Below are positions 10,720 through 20,521 of a DNA stretch of 64,000 nucleotides, in pieces. This DNA comes from Pectobacterium punjabense (GTDB lineage: Bacteria > Pseudomonadota > Gammaproteobacteria > Enterobacterales > Enterobacteriaceae), in the NCBI RefSeq assembly GCF_012427845.1, contig NZ_CP038498.1:2108001-2172000 (forward strand). Reading direction: 5' to 3'. The position numbers and the translations under genes were made by a program. The first letter of the stretch is position 1. Each line of letters begins with the position of its first letter. Below the pieces are notes generated by a model. That model was not told the DNA's origin. It ran no database searches and saw only the letters and a program-made list of their open reading frames with translations.

Positions 10720-10748
10720 CCCCGTCATACTTCAAGCTGCATCGTGTT
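10720..10748. repeat. Short remnant of an ERIC-type left end
   Basis: CCCCGTCATACTTCAAGCTGCAT matches the left terminus of the intact elements at 37374 and 58011, then diverges. It begins immediately after the zapC stop. Confidence 0.55.
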
Positions 10749-10778
10749 GGTTTGTCTTCGACTATTGCAGATGCTTTT

Positions 10779-11882
10779 TTATTGCAAATGAAGGTCACCC
10801 TGTGGAATGCAGCTACAGCTCAGAATCTCACCGTTTGCTCTGATGGCACTTTGTTTTAGTGCAGAAACCTCCCCACTGACTAACGTCAATTTGCAGCAAC
10901 CGCACAGTCCAGCCCGACAAGAATAGGGGACGCGAATGCCCTGTTGCTCCAATTGCTCCAGTAAAATCTGCTGATTATTCCCTTGCAACAATTTTCCCTG
11001 ATAGTGGATGGTAACGGCTTGCTTACTTTTTTCGGGAACGGCAAGACTTTCGACGACCTGACCTGCGCCATAAGGACGCGGTGGTTTGGTCGCTAGAACT
11101 TCCAATGTATCGCCTACGCGAATGATGCCTGTATTTCTGGCGACCAGGTTTTGTCCAAAATCAACGTCGCCGTTGTCGGCAGTGCGGAAAGATTGCAGCG
11201 TTGCCAAAGGCTCTGCTGACGGATGTTTGCGCCCGCGCTCGATGCTGACGGTGGTCAAAATGCAGCGACTACAGGGTTTGACAACATCAAAAATAATCTC
11301 GCCAATGCGGATGGTCTTCCAGCTATCTTCGGCAAAGGCTTCTGCGCCTGTCACCACCAGATTAGGGCGAAACTGTTCAATTTTAATACCGGCCGAGCAG
11401 CGCTGGCGTAGCGCCTGAAATGACGCATCATTGATTAACAGAAACGGATAACCATCGGCAAAAGCCAGAGGAACATCGGGATAATGCTTCACCCGCCGTG
11501 ACGGCTCATTACCCACCCAACGCAACTGAACATCGCGCTGAAAATAATGGCTTAGCCAACGATTGATAGCATCGGGTGCAACGTTCGCGGTGAAGTGTGT
11601 TCCCCAAACTTCAGTGGGTTGAGGTGCCTCGATGAAGTCGGCAAAGCGAATAGTGGCCGTTTGACCATCCGGTGCGGCAATAAACAGCCCATCAGCTAAC
11701 AGCGCGGGGGTAAATAACACCATTTGTGGATACTGGCGAGCAGTAATAAAGGTGCCATCAGGTTCGGTGATCATGAATGCACGATCGTTCGCCAAACCGC
11801 TGACAGATGCCATCGCGTGGGACAGTTGTAGCCCTCGCATCGATTTTACTGGGTGTATATAAAGCCGCGTTACGCCGATCAC
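10779..11882 (-). CDS. ycbX: MOSC and 2Fe-2S ferredoxin domain protein YcbX
   Basis: Molybdenum-cofactor-dependent reductase that in E. coli detoxifies N-hydroxylated bases such as 6-N-hydroxylaminopurine. 367 residues (E. coli 369). The N-terminal MOSC beta-barrel region starts [18 protein letters not shown]; the MOSC domain proper contains [11 protein letters not shown] with its conserved cysteine around residue 210. The C-terminal ferredoxin domain (from about residue 285) has [16 protein letters not shown] plus a fourth cysteine in ILSCSC, consistent with a plant-type 2Fe-2S cluster. It is convergent with zapC and divergent from rlmL. Confidence 0.95.
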   Translation of the reverse strand: MIGVTRLYIHPVKSMRGLQLSHAMASVSGLANDRAFMITEPDGTFITARQYPQMVLFTPALLADGLFIAAPDGQTATIRFADFIEAPQPTEVWGTHFTANVAPDAINRWLSHYFQRDVQLRWVGNEPSRRVKHYPDVPLAFADGYPFLLINDASFQALRQRCSAGIKIEQFRPNLVVTGAEAFAEDSWKTIRIGEIIFDVVKPCSRCILTTVSIERGRKHPSAEPLATLQSFRTADNGDVDFGQNLVARNTGIIRVGDTLEVLATKPPRPYGAGQVVESLAVPEKSKQAVTIHYQGKLLQGNNQQILLEQLEQQGIRVPYSCRAGLCGCCKLTLVSGEVSALKQSAIRANGEILSCSCIPQGDLHLQ

Positions 11883-11995
11883 TGACCTGTTCCTTGCAGA
11901 AGTAAAGCGGCAACTTTATGACAAGCGTCTCGGATTAGCTATAATGCGCCTCAATTTCTTTCTTTAATGTATTTCTTTTTGGTGATAGTGACGAC

Positions 11996-14113
11996 ATGAA
12001 TGCTTTGTTTGCCAGCACGGCGCGGGGACTGGAAGAGTTATTAAAAAGCGAACTCGAATCATTGGGTGCGCAGTCTTGTGCGGTTGTGCAGGGCGGTGTC
12101 CATTTTGAGGGTGACAACCGCCTGCTGTACCAGAGCCTGCTGTGGAGCCGTCTGGCGTCGCGCATTCTGCTGCCGCTGAATGAATTCAAGGTACACAGCG
12201 ATCTGGATTTGTATCTGGGCGTGCAGGCGATTGACTGGTCAGCGATCTTTAGCATCGATAAAACTTTTGCCGTGCATTTTACGGGTACTAATGAAGATAT
12301 CCGCAACAGTCAGTACGGCGCGTTAAAAGTAAAAGATGCGATTGTCGATAGCTTTACGCGCAAAACCGGGCAGCGACCGGACGTGGCTAAACAGCAGCCG
12401 GATATTCGCGTTAACGTCTTTTTGCAGCGCGATACCGCTAGCGTTTCGCTGGACTTAAGCGGTGAGGGCTTGCACCAGCGCGGTTACCGCGATCTGGCTG
12501 GACTCGCGCCGTTAAAAGAAAATCTGGCGGCGGCGATTGTTTTACGCTCCGGCTGGCAAAACGGCACGCCGATGGTCGATCCGATGTGTGGTTCCGGTAC
12601 GTTGCTGATCGAAGCGGCAATGATGGCCTCCGATCGTGCACCCGGTTTGCATCGTACCCACTGGGGATTTAACGCCTGGTTAAAACACGATGCTGAACTG
12701 TGGCATGAAGTGACCAGTGAAGCACAACAGCGTGCTCGCCAAGGTTTGCAGGCGACCACGTCACGCTTCTTCGGATCGGATAACGACCGCAGAGTGATTG
12801 AGATTGCGAAAGCCAATGCGCGTCGTGCAGGCGTTGCCGAGTTGATTTCTTTCGGTGTGAAGGATGCGGCACAGCTACAGAATCCACTACCGGAAGGTCC
12901 GAAGGGCACCGTCATCAGCAACCCGCCTTACGGCGAGCGTCTGGAAAGTGAACCTGCGCTGATCGCCTTGCATAATATGCTGGGTCGTAAGATGAAAAGC
13001 GATTTTGGCGGCTGGCAGTTGTCGCTGTTCAGTGCGTCGCCGGAGCTGCTCAGCTGCCTACAACTGCGTGCTGAACGTCAATTCAAGGCAAAAAACGGCC
13101 CGCTGGACTGCGTACAGAAGAATTATCAACTGGCAGACACGCAGGGGGAATCTGCGGGGCAAATCGCGGAGGATTTTGCCAACCGTCTGCGTAAGAATCT
13201 GCGCAAGCTGGAAAAATGGGCGAAGCAGCAGGGGATTGAATGCTATCGCCTCTATGATGCCGATCTGCCTGAATATAATGTAGCCGTCGATCGCTATGGC
13301 AGTTGGGTCGTCGTACAAGAATATGCACCGCCTAAAACCATTGATGCACAAAAAGCCCGTCAGCGATTGTTTGATGTCATTAACGCGACGTTGAGCGTGC
13401 TGGAATTACCGTCGAACCGTCTGGTGCTGAAAACGCGTGAACGCCAGAAAGGTAAAAACCAGTATGAGAAACTGGCGCAGAAAGGCGATTTCCTTCTGAT
13501 GGAAGAGTTTGGTGCCAAACTGTGGGTCAACCTGACCGACTACCTCGATACCGGTTTATTTCTCGATCACCGTATCGCCCGTAAAATGCTGGGTGAAATG
13601 AGCCGCGGCAAAGATTTTCTCAACCTGTTTGCCTACACCGGCACGGCGAGTGTTCACGCTGGGTTGGGGGGCGCACGTTCAACGACTACCGTTGACATGT
13701 CGCGCACCTATCTGGAATGGGCAGAGAAAAACCTGCGGGTGAACGGCCTGACCGGGCGTCAGCACCGTTTGATTCAGGCAGACTGTTTGTCATGGCTGCA
13801 TAATGGTCATGAACAGTTTGATGTGATCTTCATTGACCCGCCGACCTTCTCTAACTCAAAACGGATGGAAGAGTCGTTTGATGTCCAGCGCGACCATTTG
13901 GCGCTGATGAAAGATCTCAAACGCCTGTTGCGCCGTGGCGGCACCATCATGTTCTCGAATAATAAACGTGGCTTCCAGATGGACGTTGCAGGCCTGACCG
14001 CGCTGGGGCTGAACGCCAAAGAAATCACCGCGCAAACCCAATCACAAGATTTTGCTCGTAATCGTCAGATTCATAACTGCTGGCTGCTAACGCATGCCGG
14101 TGAGGAAAAGTAA
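11996..14113 (+). CDS. rlmL: 23S rRNA methyltransferase RlmL (RlmKL), bifunctional
   Basis: Bifunctional enzyme making m2G2445 (N-terminal half, RlmL) and m7G2069 (C-terminal half, RlmK) in 23S rRNA. 705 residues against 702 in E. coli. A THUMP domain occupies about residues 45-155. The first methyltransferase domain has [16 protein letters not shown] and the catalytic [10 protein letters not shown]. The second has [16 protein letters not shown] for SAM binding and [13 protein letters not shown]. The ATG at 11996 follows a weak GGTGATAG element. The stop is only three bases before the uup start, so the two are probably co-transcribed. Confidence 0.97.
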   Translation: MNALFASTARGLEELLKSELESLGAQSCAVVQGGVHFEGDNRLLYQSLLWSRLASRILLPLNEFKVHSDLDLYLGVQAIDWSAIFSIDKTFAVHFTGTNEDIRNSQYGALKVKDAIVDSFTRKTGQRPDVAKQQPDIRVNVFLQRDTASVSLDLSGEGLHQRGYRDLAGLAPLKENLAAAIVLRSGWQNGTPMVDPMCGSGTLLIEAAMMASDRAPGLHRTHWGFNAWLKHDAELWHEVTSEAQQRARQGLQATTSRFFGSDNDRRVIEIAKANARRAGVAELISFGVKDAAQLQNPLPEGPKGTVISNPPYGERLESEPALIALHNMLGRKMKSDFGGWQLSLFSASPELLSCLQLRAERQFKAKNGPLDCVQKNYQLADTQGESAGQIAEDFANRLRKNLRKLEKWAKQQGIECYRLYDADLPEYNVAVDRYGSWVVVQEYAPPKTIDAQKARQRLFDVINATLSVLELPSNRLVLKTRERQKGKNQYEKLAQKGDFLLMEEFGAKLWVNLTDYLDTGLFLDHRIARKMLGEMSRGKDFLNLFAYTGTASVHAGLGGARSTTTVDMSRTYLEWAEKNLRVNGLTGRQHRLIQADCLSWLHNGHEQFDVIFIDPPTFSNSKRMEESFDVQRDHLALMKDLKRLLRRGGTIMFSNNKRGFQMDVAGLTALGLNAKEITAQTQSQDFARNRQIHNCWLLTHAGEEK

Positions 14114-14116
14114 CCG

Positions 14117-16027
14117 ATGTCTTTAATTAGTGTTTCAGGTGCATGGCTGTCGTTTAGCGATGCGCCGCTGTTGGATAACACCGAACTTCATATCGAAGAG
14201 AATGAGCGCGTTTGTCTGGTTGGGCGTAACGGCGCGGGTAAGTCGACGCTACTGAAAATTCTGGCTAAAGAAATTCCGCTGGATGATGGCCGCATCATCT
14301 ATGAACAAGATCTGATTGTCGCCCGTTTGCAACAGGACCCGCCGCGCGATGTTGCCGGTAGCGTGTTCGATTTTGTTGCTGAAGGGGTCGCAGCACAGGC
14401 GGGTTACCTGAAGGATTACCATGCCATGCTGCGTTTGGTAGAGAGTGACCCCAGTGAAAAGAACCTGAACCAGCTAGCTAAGTTGCAAGACGTTCTGGAG
14501 CATCAGGGGTTGTGGCAACTGGAAAGCCGCATTCATGAAGTATTGGAACAGCTAGGCCTGTCCGCGGATGCACCGCTGGCGTCGCTTTCTGGTGGCTGGT
14601 TGCGTAAAGCGGCACTTGGCAGAGCGCTGGTGAGTTCACCGCGCGTGCTGCTGTTGGATGAACCGACTAACCATCTGGATATCGAGACGATCGACTGGCT
14701 GGAAACTTTCCTGAAAACGTTCCAGGGCAGCATCGTCTTTATCTCCCATGACCGTTCATTTATTCGCAATATGGCGACCCGTATTGTCGATCTTGACCGT
14801 GGCAAACTGGTTTCCTGGCCGGGCAATTACGAGAAATATCTGGAAGGGAAAGAAGAAGCGCTGCGGGTTGAGGATCTGCAAAATGCAGAATTCGATCGGA
14901 AACTGGCGCAGGAAGAAGTGTGGATACGTCAGGGGATTAAGGCTCGGCGTACACGTAATGAAGGTCGTGTGCGGGCGCTGAAGGCAATGCGTCAGGATCG
15001 TGCGCAGCGTCGAGAAGTCATGGGCTCTGCGAAAATGCAGGTTGAAGAGGCTGCCCGCTCTGGCAAGATTGTGTTTGAGTTGGAAGATGTCAGCTATCAG
15101 ATTGACAATAAGATACTGACACGCAATTTCTCCGCTCAGGTACAGCGCGGTGACAAGATTGCGCTGGTGGGGCCGAATGGCTGCGGTAAAACTACGCTGC
15201 TAAAATTGATGCTGGGTGGGTTAGAGCCTGTCAGCGGACGTGTGCACTGTGGCACGAAGCTGGAAGTTGCCTATTTCGATCAACATCGTGCTGAACTCGA
15301 TCCAGAACGTACGGTGATGGACAATCTGGCGGAAGGCAAGCAGGAAGTGATGGTTAATGGCCGCTCACGTCACGTGCTGGGCTACTTGCAGGACTTCCTG
15401 TTCCATCCGAAACGTGCGATGACGCCAGTAAAAGCGCTGTCCGGTGGGGAACGTAACCGCCTGCTGCTGGCACGTTTGTTCCTCAAGCCTAGCAACCTGT
15501 TGATTCTTGACGAACCGACCAACGATCTGGACGTGGAAACGCTGGAACTGCTGGAAGAATTAATCGAAAGCTATCAGGGAACCGTTCTGCTGGTCAGCCA
15601 CGATCGTCAGTTTGTGGATAATTCGGTCACTGAATGCTGGATCTTTGAAGGCGACGGTAAGATTTCCCGCTTCGTCGGTGGATATTTCGATGCGCAACAG
15701 CAGCGCGCAACGACAACACCACTGCGCACGACGACGGCGCCGGCAGTAGCTGCGCCAGTGGCGACGGCGAGCACCGCACCGTCAGCTAAACGAAGTGCCG
15801 GAAAATTAAGTTATAACCACCAGCGCGAATTAGAGCAGCTACCGCTGCGTATTGAGCAACTGGAGCAGGAAATCGAGTCGCTACAAGCGCAGATGAACGA
15901 TGCCAGTTTCTTTAGTCGCCCACATGATGAAACACAGTCGGTACTGAACGCACTGGCGGAAGCGGAAAGCGCTTTGGAAACCTGTTTCGCACGTTGGGAA
16001 GAGCTGGAAGCACAGAAAAACGGCTAA
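14117..16027 (+). CDS. uup: ABC-F family ATPase Uup
   Basis: Soluble twin-nucleotide-binding-domain ABC-F ATPase linked in E. coli to ribosome function and to suppression of precise transposon excision. 636 residues, no membrane segments. Walker A boxes are [12 protein letters not shown] (about residue 37) and GPNGCGKTTLLK (about 354). Signature sequences are LSGGWLRKAALGRAL and LSGGERNRLLLARL, with Walker B/H-loop pairs LLLDEPTNHLD...VFISHD and LILDEPTNDLD...LLVSHD. A coiled-coil C-terminal domain (from about 560) follows a low-complexity Ala/Thr/Pro linker. It starts right behind rlmL. Confidence 0.97.
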   Translation: MSLISVSGAWLSFSDAPLLDNTELHIEENERVCLVGRNGAGKSTLLKILAKEIPLDDGRIIYEQDLIVARLQQDPPRDVAGSVFDFVAEGVAAQAGYLKDYHAMLRLVESDPSEKNLNQLAKLQDVLEHQGLWQLESRIHEVLEQLGLSADAPLASLSGGWLRKAALGRALVSSPRVLLLDEPTNHLDIETIDWLETFLKTFQGSIVFISHDRSFIRNMATRIVDLDRGKLVSWPGNYEKYLEGKEEALRVEDLQNAEFDRKLAQEEVWIRQGIKARRTRNEGRVRALKAMRQDRAQRREVMGSAKMQVEEAARSGKIVFELEDVSYQIDNKILTRNFSAQVQRGDKIALVGPNGCGKTTLLKLMLGGLEPVSGRVHCGTKLEVAYFDQHRAELDPERTVMDNLAEGKQEVMVNGRSRHVLGYLQDFLFHPKRAMTPVKALSGGERNRLLLARLFLKPSNLLILDEPTNDLDVETLELLEELIESYQGTVLLVSHDRQFVDNSVTECWIFEGDGKISRFVGGYFDAQQQRATTTPLRTTTAPAVAAPVATASTAPSAKRSAGKLSYNHQRELEQLPLRIEQLEQEIESLQAQMNDASFFSRPHDETQSVLNALAEAESALETCFARWEELEAQKNG

Positions 16028-16049
16028 TCTGCGCCGTTTGTGTGATGTC

Positions 16050-16080
16050 ATCAATACGGGAGATTAGCTCCCGTATTGAT
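16050..16080 (+). other. Strong hairpin between uup and pqiA
   Basis: A 13-bp perfect stem (ATCAATACGGGAG / CTCCCGTATTGAT) with a 5-nt ATTAG loop lies 22 bases past the uup stop. No T-run follows on either strand, so it is not a classical terminator. Possible roles are protection of the mRNA 3' end, factor-dependent termination or a protein-binding palindrome before pqiA. Confidence 0.6.
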
Positions 16081-16127
16081 AGAAGATGTTTTCGGTCAGA
16101 AGCTGACGAGTTTGAAGGAGAAGGCGC

Positions 16128-17450
16128 GTGTGTTCCCATCACGATCGGCATGACTGTAATCTTCAACATGAGCATGGCCTTGAACATCATCACCATGATG
16201 ACTATATGCTTTGCCCGCAGTGTGATCTGCTGGTGGAGCTACCGACTTTGTTACAGGGGCAGAAAGCGACTTGTCCACGTTGCAAAACCGCGCTAACCAG
16301 TCGTCAGGCGGAACCACGTAAACGGCCAGTCGGCTACGCGGTGAGCGCACTATTCATGCTATTGCTGGCAAATCTTTTCCCCTTCGTATCTATGCGTGTG
16401 GCGGGAATCACCAGCGAAATTACCCTGATACAGATTCCTAAAGTGATGGTGGCGGAAAACTACGCCAGCGTCGCAACACTATTTATGCTTTTTGTTCAAC
16501 TCGTCCCTGCTTTCAGTATGGCGACCCTGATTTTGCTTTGCCTGCATGCATCGCTGCCGTTGGCGCTGAAAAAGGGCATGGGCAAGATGCTGTTTCATCT
16601 TAAAAGTTGGGGCATGGCGGAGATTTTTCTGGCTGGCGTGTTGGTCAGCTTTGTCAAACTGATAGCCTATGGTGACATTGGCATCGGCACCAGCTTTGTG
16701 CCTTTTGTCCTGTTCTGCCTGCTACAGCTGTTGGCTTTCCAGAGCCTCGATCGCCGTTGGTTGTGGAATGACATTGTACCGCCACCCACATTACCCGCTC
16801 CCCCGATTTTGGGGAAAAGCGGGCTATCGCAAGGGCTACGCTCGTGCTCATGTTGCACCGCTATTCTGCCAGCCAACCAGTTAATATGCCCACGTTGTCA
16901 CTCACGTGGACATGCCCGTAAGAAACATAGTCTGCAATGGACGCTGGCATTGCTGATCACCTCGGTGATGCTCTATATCCCCTCGAATCTGATGCCGATC
17001 ATGGTGACTGAAGCCTTCGGCGATCGAATGGGATCGACGATCATGTCAGGTGTTATCCTGCTGTGGGGGATGGGATCTTATCCTGTCGCCCTCGTGATTT
17101 TTATCGCCAGCGTGATGGTGCCGACGCTAAAAATGCTGGCGTTAGGCTGGCTGTGCTGGCAGGCCAACGGCAAAACTAAAAAAACGGAAGACAGCGAGCG
17201 AATGCACGTCATCTATGAGATGGTTGAGTTTGTTGGACGTTGGTCGATGATTGATGTGTTCGTTATTGCTGTACTGTCTGCGATGGTGCGCATTGGTCGT
17301 CTGATGAGTATTTATCCCGCCATTGGGGCGGTACTGTTCGCGGCCGTGGTGATACTGACCATGTTTGCTGCGATGATGTTTGATCCCCGTTTGCTGTGGG
17401 ATCGTCGCGATGATGTTCTTCATAAGGAGTCTTCCGTTGGCGAAAGATAA
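16128..17450 (+). CDS. pqiA: Paraquat-inducible membrane protein PqiA
   Basis: Inner-membrane partner of the PqiB lipid-transport MCE protein, 440 residues, with two PqiA domains. Each domain is preceded by a paired CxxC zinc-ribbon-like motif: CPQC...CPRC near residues 29-53 and CSCC...CPRC near 240-260. Hydrophobic segments follow each (for example SALFMLLLANLFPFV and ALLITSVMLYIPSNLMPIM), giving about eight predicted membrane spans. The N-terminus is unusually histidine-rich (9 His in the first 23 residues). pqiB overlaps its end and pqiC follows, forming one operon. SoxRS control is known in E. coli; I cannot see a clear SoxS site here. Confidence 0.95.
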   Translation: MCSHHDRHDCNLQHEHGLEHHHHDDYMLCPQCDLLVELPTLLQGQKATCPRCKTALTSRQAEPRKRPVGYAVSALFMLLLANLFPFVSMRVAGITSEITLIQIPKVMVAENYASVATLFMLFVQLVPAFSMATLILLCLHASLPLALKKGMGKMLFHLKSWGMAEIFLAGVLVSFVKLIAYGDIGIGTSFVPFVLFCLLQLLAFQSLDRRWLWNDIVPPPTLPAPPILGKSGLSQGLRSCSCCTAILPANQLICPRCHSRGHARKKHSLQWTLALLITSVMLYIPSNLMPIMVTEAFGDRMGSTIMSGVILLWGMGSYPVALVIFIASVMVPTLKMLALGWLCWQANGKTKKTEDSERMHVIYEMVEFVGRWSMIDVFVIAVLSAMVRIGRLMSIYPAIGAVLFAAVVILTMFAAMMFDPRLLWDRRDDVLHKESSVGER

Positions 17451-19077
17451 TCATGCCGTTGCGGATGTAGAAACGATTAAACGCTGGTCGCCGGTCTGGA
17501 TTGTGCCGATTGTCACGGTGCTAATCGGTGCCTGGATACTGTTTTACCATTTCAGCCACCAAGGGCCGCAAATTACGCTGATTACCAGCAACGCCGAAGG
17601 CATTGAAGCAGGTAAAACTGCTATCAAAAGCCGTAGCGTAGACGTTGGTGTGGTAGAGAGCGTTGTGTTGAGCGACGATCTTCACCGCGTGGAGATCAAA
17701 GCGCGTCTGCATGATGGTATGGATAAATTATTAAAACAGGACTCCGCTTTTTGGGTGGTGAAGCCGCAAATTGGTCGGGAAGGGGTTTCTGGTCTGGGGA
17801 CGTTATTATCCGGTGCTTACATTGAGCTACAGCCCGGCGCCCATAAGGATGAGAAGCGCGAATTTACTCTGTTGGATGCGCCGCCGCTGGCCTCGCCCGA
17901 TGCGAAAGGTATCAGGGTGATATTGGACAGCGATCAATCCGGGCAGTTGAATGCGGGTGACCCGGTCCTGTTCCGTGGTTATCGCGTGGGGTCGGTGGAA
18001 ACCAGCGAATTCGAGCCGAAAGCGCGCAAGATGCGCTATCAGCTGTTTATTTCGGCTCCGTATGACGGCTTGGTCACCAGCAACGTTCGTTTTTGGAAAG
18101 ACAGCGGTGTCGCGTTTGATATGTCGGCACAAGGCATGCGTGTCGAAATGGGGTCGCTGGCCACGTTGTTCAGCGGTGGCGTCAGCTTTGATGTCCCGGC
18201 GGGATGGGAACTGGGTGATGCGGCCAAGGAAATGGCGCAATATCGGCTCTTTGATAACCAACGCAGTATTCAGGACTCGCTGTACACCGAATATAAAGAG
18301 TATCTGCTGTTCTTCAGCGAATCGGTCCGTGGTTTACAGGCGGGAGCACCGGTTGAATTCCGCGGTATTCGACTGGGCACGGTGGCCGAAGTGCCATTTT
18401 TTCCGAAAGATATGAAGCAGGAACTGGATGATGATTATCGTATTCCGGTGCTGATTCGTATTGAACCTGATCGCTTCGAGAAGAAGATTGGCGGCTCGTT
18501 CGATTTTGAACAGCATCTGAAGCAGGCTCAATCGCTGGGGCTACGCGCGTCGATGAAGTCGGCTAACCTCCTGACGGGGGCGCTCTATATTGATTTCGAT
18601 TTTTATCCAAAAGAGAAAGTGGATAAACAGCTATTCGTTCTGGATGGTTACCCAGTTCTTCCTACCATTGACGGCGGTCTGTCACAGATTCAGCAGAAGC
18701 TGATGGCGGTGCTGGATAAAGTGAATAACCTGCCGCTGAACCCGATGGTGAATGAAGCAACGAAGACGTTGACGGAAAGCCAGGCCACGCTGCGCGAAAT
18801 GCAAAAAACGTTGGCGACGTTGAACAAATTGACGTCCAGCAAAGCGATGCAGGATCTGCCGGAAGATATGCAAAAAACATTGCTTGAACTGAATCGCAGC
18901 ATGAAAGGCTTCCAGCCCGGCTCACCGGCGTATAATAAGATGGTGGCGGATATGCAGCGATTGGATCAGGTATTGCGGGAATTACAGCCTGTGCTGCGTA
19001 CCCTGAACGAGAAAAGCAATGCGTTGGTGTTTGAGGCTTCGGGTAGTCAAGATCCTCAGCCGAAGAGGGCAAAATAA
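17437..19077 (+). CDS. pqiB: Intermembrane transport protein PqiB (MCE family)
   Basis: MCE-family protein anchored in the inner membrane, forming a periplasm-spanning tube for lipid traffic with PqiA and the lipoprotein PqiC. A TTG start at 17437 is chosen: AAGGAG lies 7 bases upstream and the product is 546 residues, exactly the E. coli length. An upstream in-frame ATG at 17380 would add 19 residues (MIPVCCG...) with no ribosome-binding site. One membrane span lies at about residues 19-38 (VWIVPIVTVLIGAWILFY). Three MCE repeats follow (about 43-135, 160-250, 285-390), then a long helical C-terminal region. The start overlaps pqiA by 14 bases, implying coupled translation. Confidence 0.94.
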   Translation: MAKDNHAVADVETIKRWSPVWIVPIVTVLIGAWILFYHFSHQGPQITLITSNAEGIEAGKTAIKSRSVDVGVVESVVLSDDLHRVEIKARLHDGMDKLLKQDSAFWVVKPQIGREGVSGLGTLLSGAYIELQPGAHKDEKREFTLLDAPPLASPDAKGIRVILDSDQSGQLNAGDPVLFRGYRVGSVETSEFEPKARKMRYQLFISAPYDGLVTSNVRFWKDSGVAFDMSAQGMRVEMGSLATLFSGGVSFDVPAGWELGDAAKEMAQYRLFDNQRSIQDSLYTEYKEYLLFFSESVRGLQAGAPVEFRGIRLGTVAEVPFFPKDMKQELDDDYRIPVLIRIEPDRFEKKIGGSFDFEQHLKQAQSLGLRASMKSANLLTGALYIDFDFYPKEKVDKQLFVLDGYPVLPTIDGGLSQIQQKLMAVLDKVNNLPLNPMVNEATKTLTESQATLREMQKTLATLNKLTSSKAMQDLPEDMQKTLLELNRSMKGFQPGSPAYNKMVADMQRLDQVLRELQPVLRTLNEKSNALVFEASGSQDPQPKRAK

Positions 19078-19643
19078 TGATGAAAATCTGGACGCTAGCT
19101 CTGGTGCTGGTATTGAGCGCCTGTAGCAGTAGCAATACGCAGAAAACGTACTATCAGTTACCGACAGTCGCGGATACCAGCACGGTGCAGACTGCGATGA
19201 CTCAGGGGCATTCGTTATGGGTTGAACATGTCAGCGTGGCAGATTATCTCGTCAATGCGGGCTTGGTCTACCAGACTAACGATGTGCAGTATGTCATTGC
19301 CAGTAATAACCTGTGGGCCAGCCCGTTAGATCAGCAATTGCAGCAGGCGCTGGTGGCTAATCTGGGGCATAAACTGCCTGGTTGGGTCGTGAGCACGCAA
19401 CCACAGGGAAGCGAGCAGACTGTGCTGAATGTTTCTGTCACTGGCTTTCATGGCCGTTATGATGGCAATGTCGTCGTTCGCGGAGAATGGATGCTGACCC
19501 ATCAGGGAAAAGTGCTTAAACGCCCCTTTAGCGTGGTGCTGCCACAAACGGAAGATGGCTATGACGCGCTGGTAAGAACGTTGGCACAAGGCTGGCAGCA
19601 GGTTTCTCAGTCGATTGCTCAGCAGACTGGTGAACTTAACTAA
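19077..19643 (+). CDS. pqiC: Lipoprotein PqiC (YmbA)
   Basis: Outer-membrane-anchored lipoprotein partner of PqiAB, 188 residues (DUF330/ABC-type transport auxiliary family). The signal sequence MMKIWTLALVLVLSAC ends in a lipobox LSAC, with cysteine as the lipidated residue. The segments YYQLP, NNLWASPLDQQLQQALVANL and GWVVSTQPQGS are typical of the family. The ATG overlaps the pqiB stop (TAATG); a second ATG follows directly and could be the true start. Followed by a terminator. Confidence 0.93.
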   Translation: MMKIWTLALVLVLSACSSSNTQKTYYQLPTVADTSTVQTAMTQGHSLWVEHVSVADYLVNAGLVYQTNDVQYVIASNNLWASPLDQQLQQALVANLGHKLPGWVVSTQPQGSEQTVLNVSVTGFHGRYDGNVVVRGEWMLTHQGKVLKRPFSVVLPQTEDGYDALVRTLAQGWQQVSQSIAQQTGELN

Positions 19644-19720
19644 GCGTTACCGAGGCTTGGCATTATCTGGTCGTTGTTTGAAGCAACGATCGCGCGAAAA
19701 CTCAAAGTTCTAAAAATCAG

Positions 19721-19772
19721 ACCTCTAAAGGTGTAATGCTGTGATTGCATTGCATTTTTAGAGGTTTTTTAT
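19721..19772 (+). terminator. Terminator of the pqiABC operon
   Basis: An outer stem ACCTCTAAA / TTTAGAGGT encloses a further imperfect inverted repeat (GTAATGC / GCATTGC) and is followed by TTTTTT. Confidence 0.8.
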
Positions 19773-19861
19773 TATTTTCAAATGGTTATGTTTTTTCGTT
19801 CTTTAATGGGGAAAATTCCTATTTTGGATCACAAATATGACACTGGCGTGAATTTTGCGCC

Positions 19862-19890
19862 TTGACGTTTGGCTGCAGAATCGGTATTGA
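19862..19890 (+). promoter_or_regulatory. Candidate rmf promoter
   Basis: TTGACG and TATTGA are separated by exactly 17 bases, giving a good sigma-70 type promoter about 70 bases upstream of rmf. In E. coli, rmf is induced on entry into stationary phase through ppGpp; that control is knowledge, not visible here. The remaining intergenic sequence, 19773-19861, shows nothing else I can name. Confidence 0.5.
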
Positions 19891-19959
19891 TAGTCTGTGG
19901 TTGCTTATAAAGTAATCATTGTTTTCTTTCCACCAGATAAATAATGAGGGAAATAAGGC

Positions 19960-20127
19960 ATGAAGAGACAGAAACGCGATCGCCTTGAACGGGCTCATTC
20001 ACGTGGTTATCAAGCTGGTATTGTCGGTAGACCAAAGGAATTTTGTCCTTATCAATCAATTAATGCCCGGTCTTACTGGTTGGGAGGCTGGCGAAAAGCC
20101 ATGGAGGACAGGGCTGTTACCGCTTAG
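19960..20127 (+). CDS. rmf: Ribosome modulation factor Rmf
   Basis: Small basic protein of 55 residues that dimerises 70S ribosomes into inactive 100S particles in stationary phase. The translated N-terminus is MKRQKRDRLERAHSRGYQAG, nearly identical to E. coli Rmf, followed by a conserved CPYQ and WLGGWRKAMEDR. The ATG follows GGGAAATAAGGC. It has the same position relative to pqiC as in E. coli. Its own promoter and a strong terminator flank it. In E. coli fabA comes next; here it does not. Confidence 0.97.
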   Translation: MKRQKRDRLERAHSRGYQAGIVGRPKEFCPYQSINARSYWLGGWRKAMEDRAVTA

Positions 20128-20150
20128 CGCGCCTTGTCACTAGAGGGAAC

Positions 20151-20174
20151 GCCTCCGCTTTCGCGGAGGCTTTT
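20151..20174 (+). terminator. Intrinsic terminator of rmf
   Basis: An 8-bp GC stem (GCCTCCGC / GCGGAGGC) with a TTTC loop is followed by TTTT. Confidence 0.9.
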
Positions 20175-20521
20175 GTATTTAAGGGGCAACTACCCTGATT
20201 TTGTCTCTCTCTGTTCAATCGATACAGAGATCAATCAACAAAAGCGATTTACCGATACATGGGCTTCGGATGGCAATCTGGTGCCTTGTCACCTTTGTAA
20301 CCTCGCTTACGAATTTATTTCGATTTCGATCATTTTTTCCCATTTTTTAATCGTTATTGCTCGATTGTGGTTTTTATTTGAGCGAATAGGGTTATTTTTC
20401 ATTATTTATTGTTAAAAAATCTATCATTACTACCTGAATGGTATGGCTCAAGGCGGCAATGTAGTGTAACTTTTTCTTCGGAATTTTCTGAAAAGAAGTT
20501 AGAGATTAGAGAGAAAATAGA
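20175..20521. other. Intergenic gap before the chemoreceptor gene
   Basis: About 350 bases without a convincing gene. It is AT-rich in the second half. No confident promoter was found; I looked for a flagellar sigma-28 type element and did not see one. The gap ends with AGAGATTAGAGAGAAAATAG, the probable ribosome-binding region of the next gene. Confidence 0.5.

Noticed and set aside
17380..17436. Upstream ATG start for pqiB adding 19 residues
   Set aside because: It lies deep in pqiA with no ribosome-binding site; the TTG at 17437 has AAGGAG at good spacing and yields the family length.
20134..20415. 93-codon frame after rmf
   Set aside because: It contains the rmf terminator hairpin and has no ribosome-binding site; the hydrophobic tail comes from an AT-rich gap.
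20430..20521. Flagellar sigma-28 promoter before the chemoreceptor gene
   Set aside because: I looked for a TAAA-N15-GCCGATAA arrangement; GGCGGCAATG is present but no proper -35 partner.
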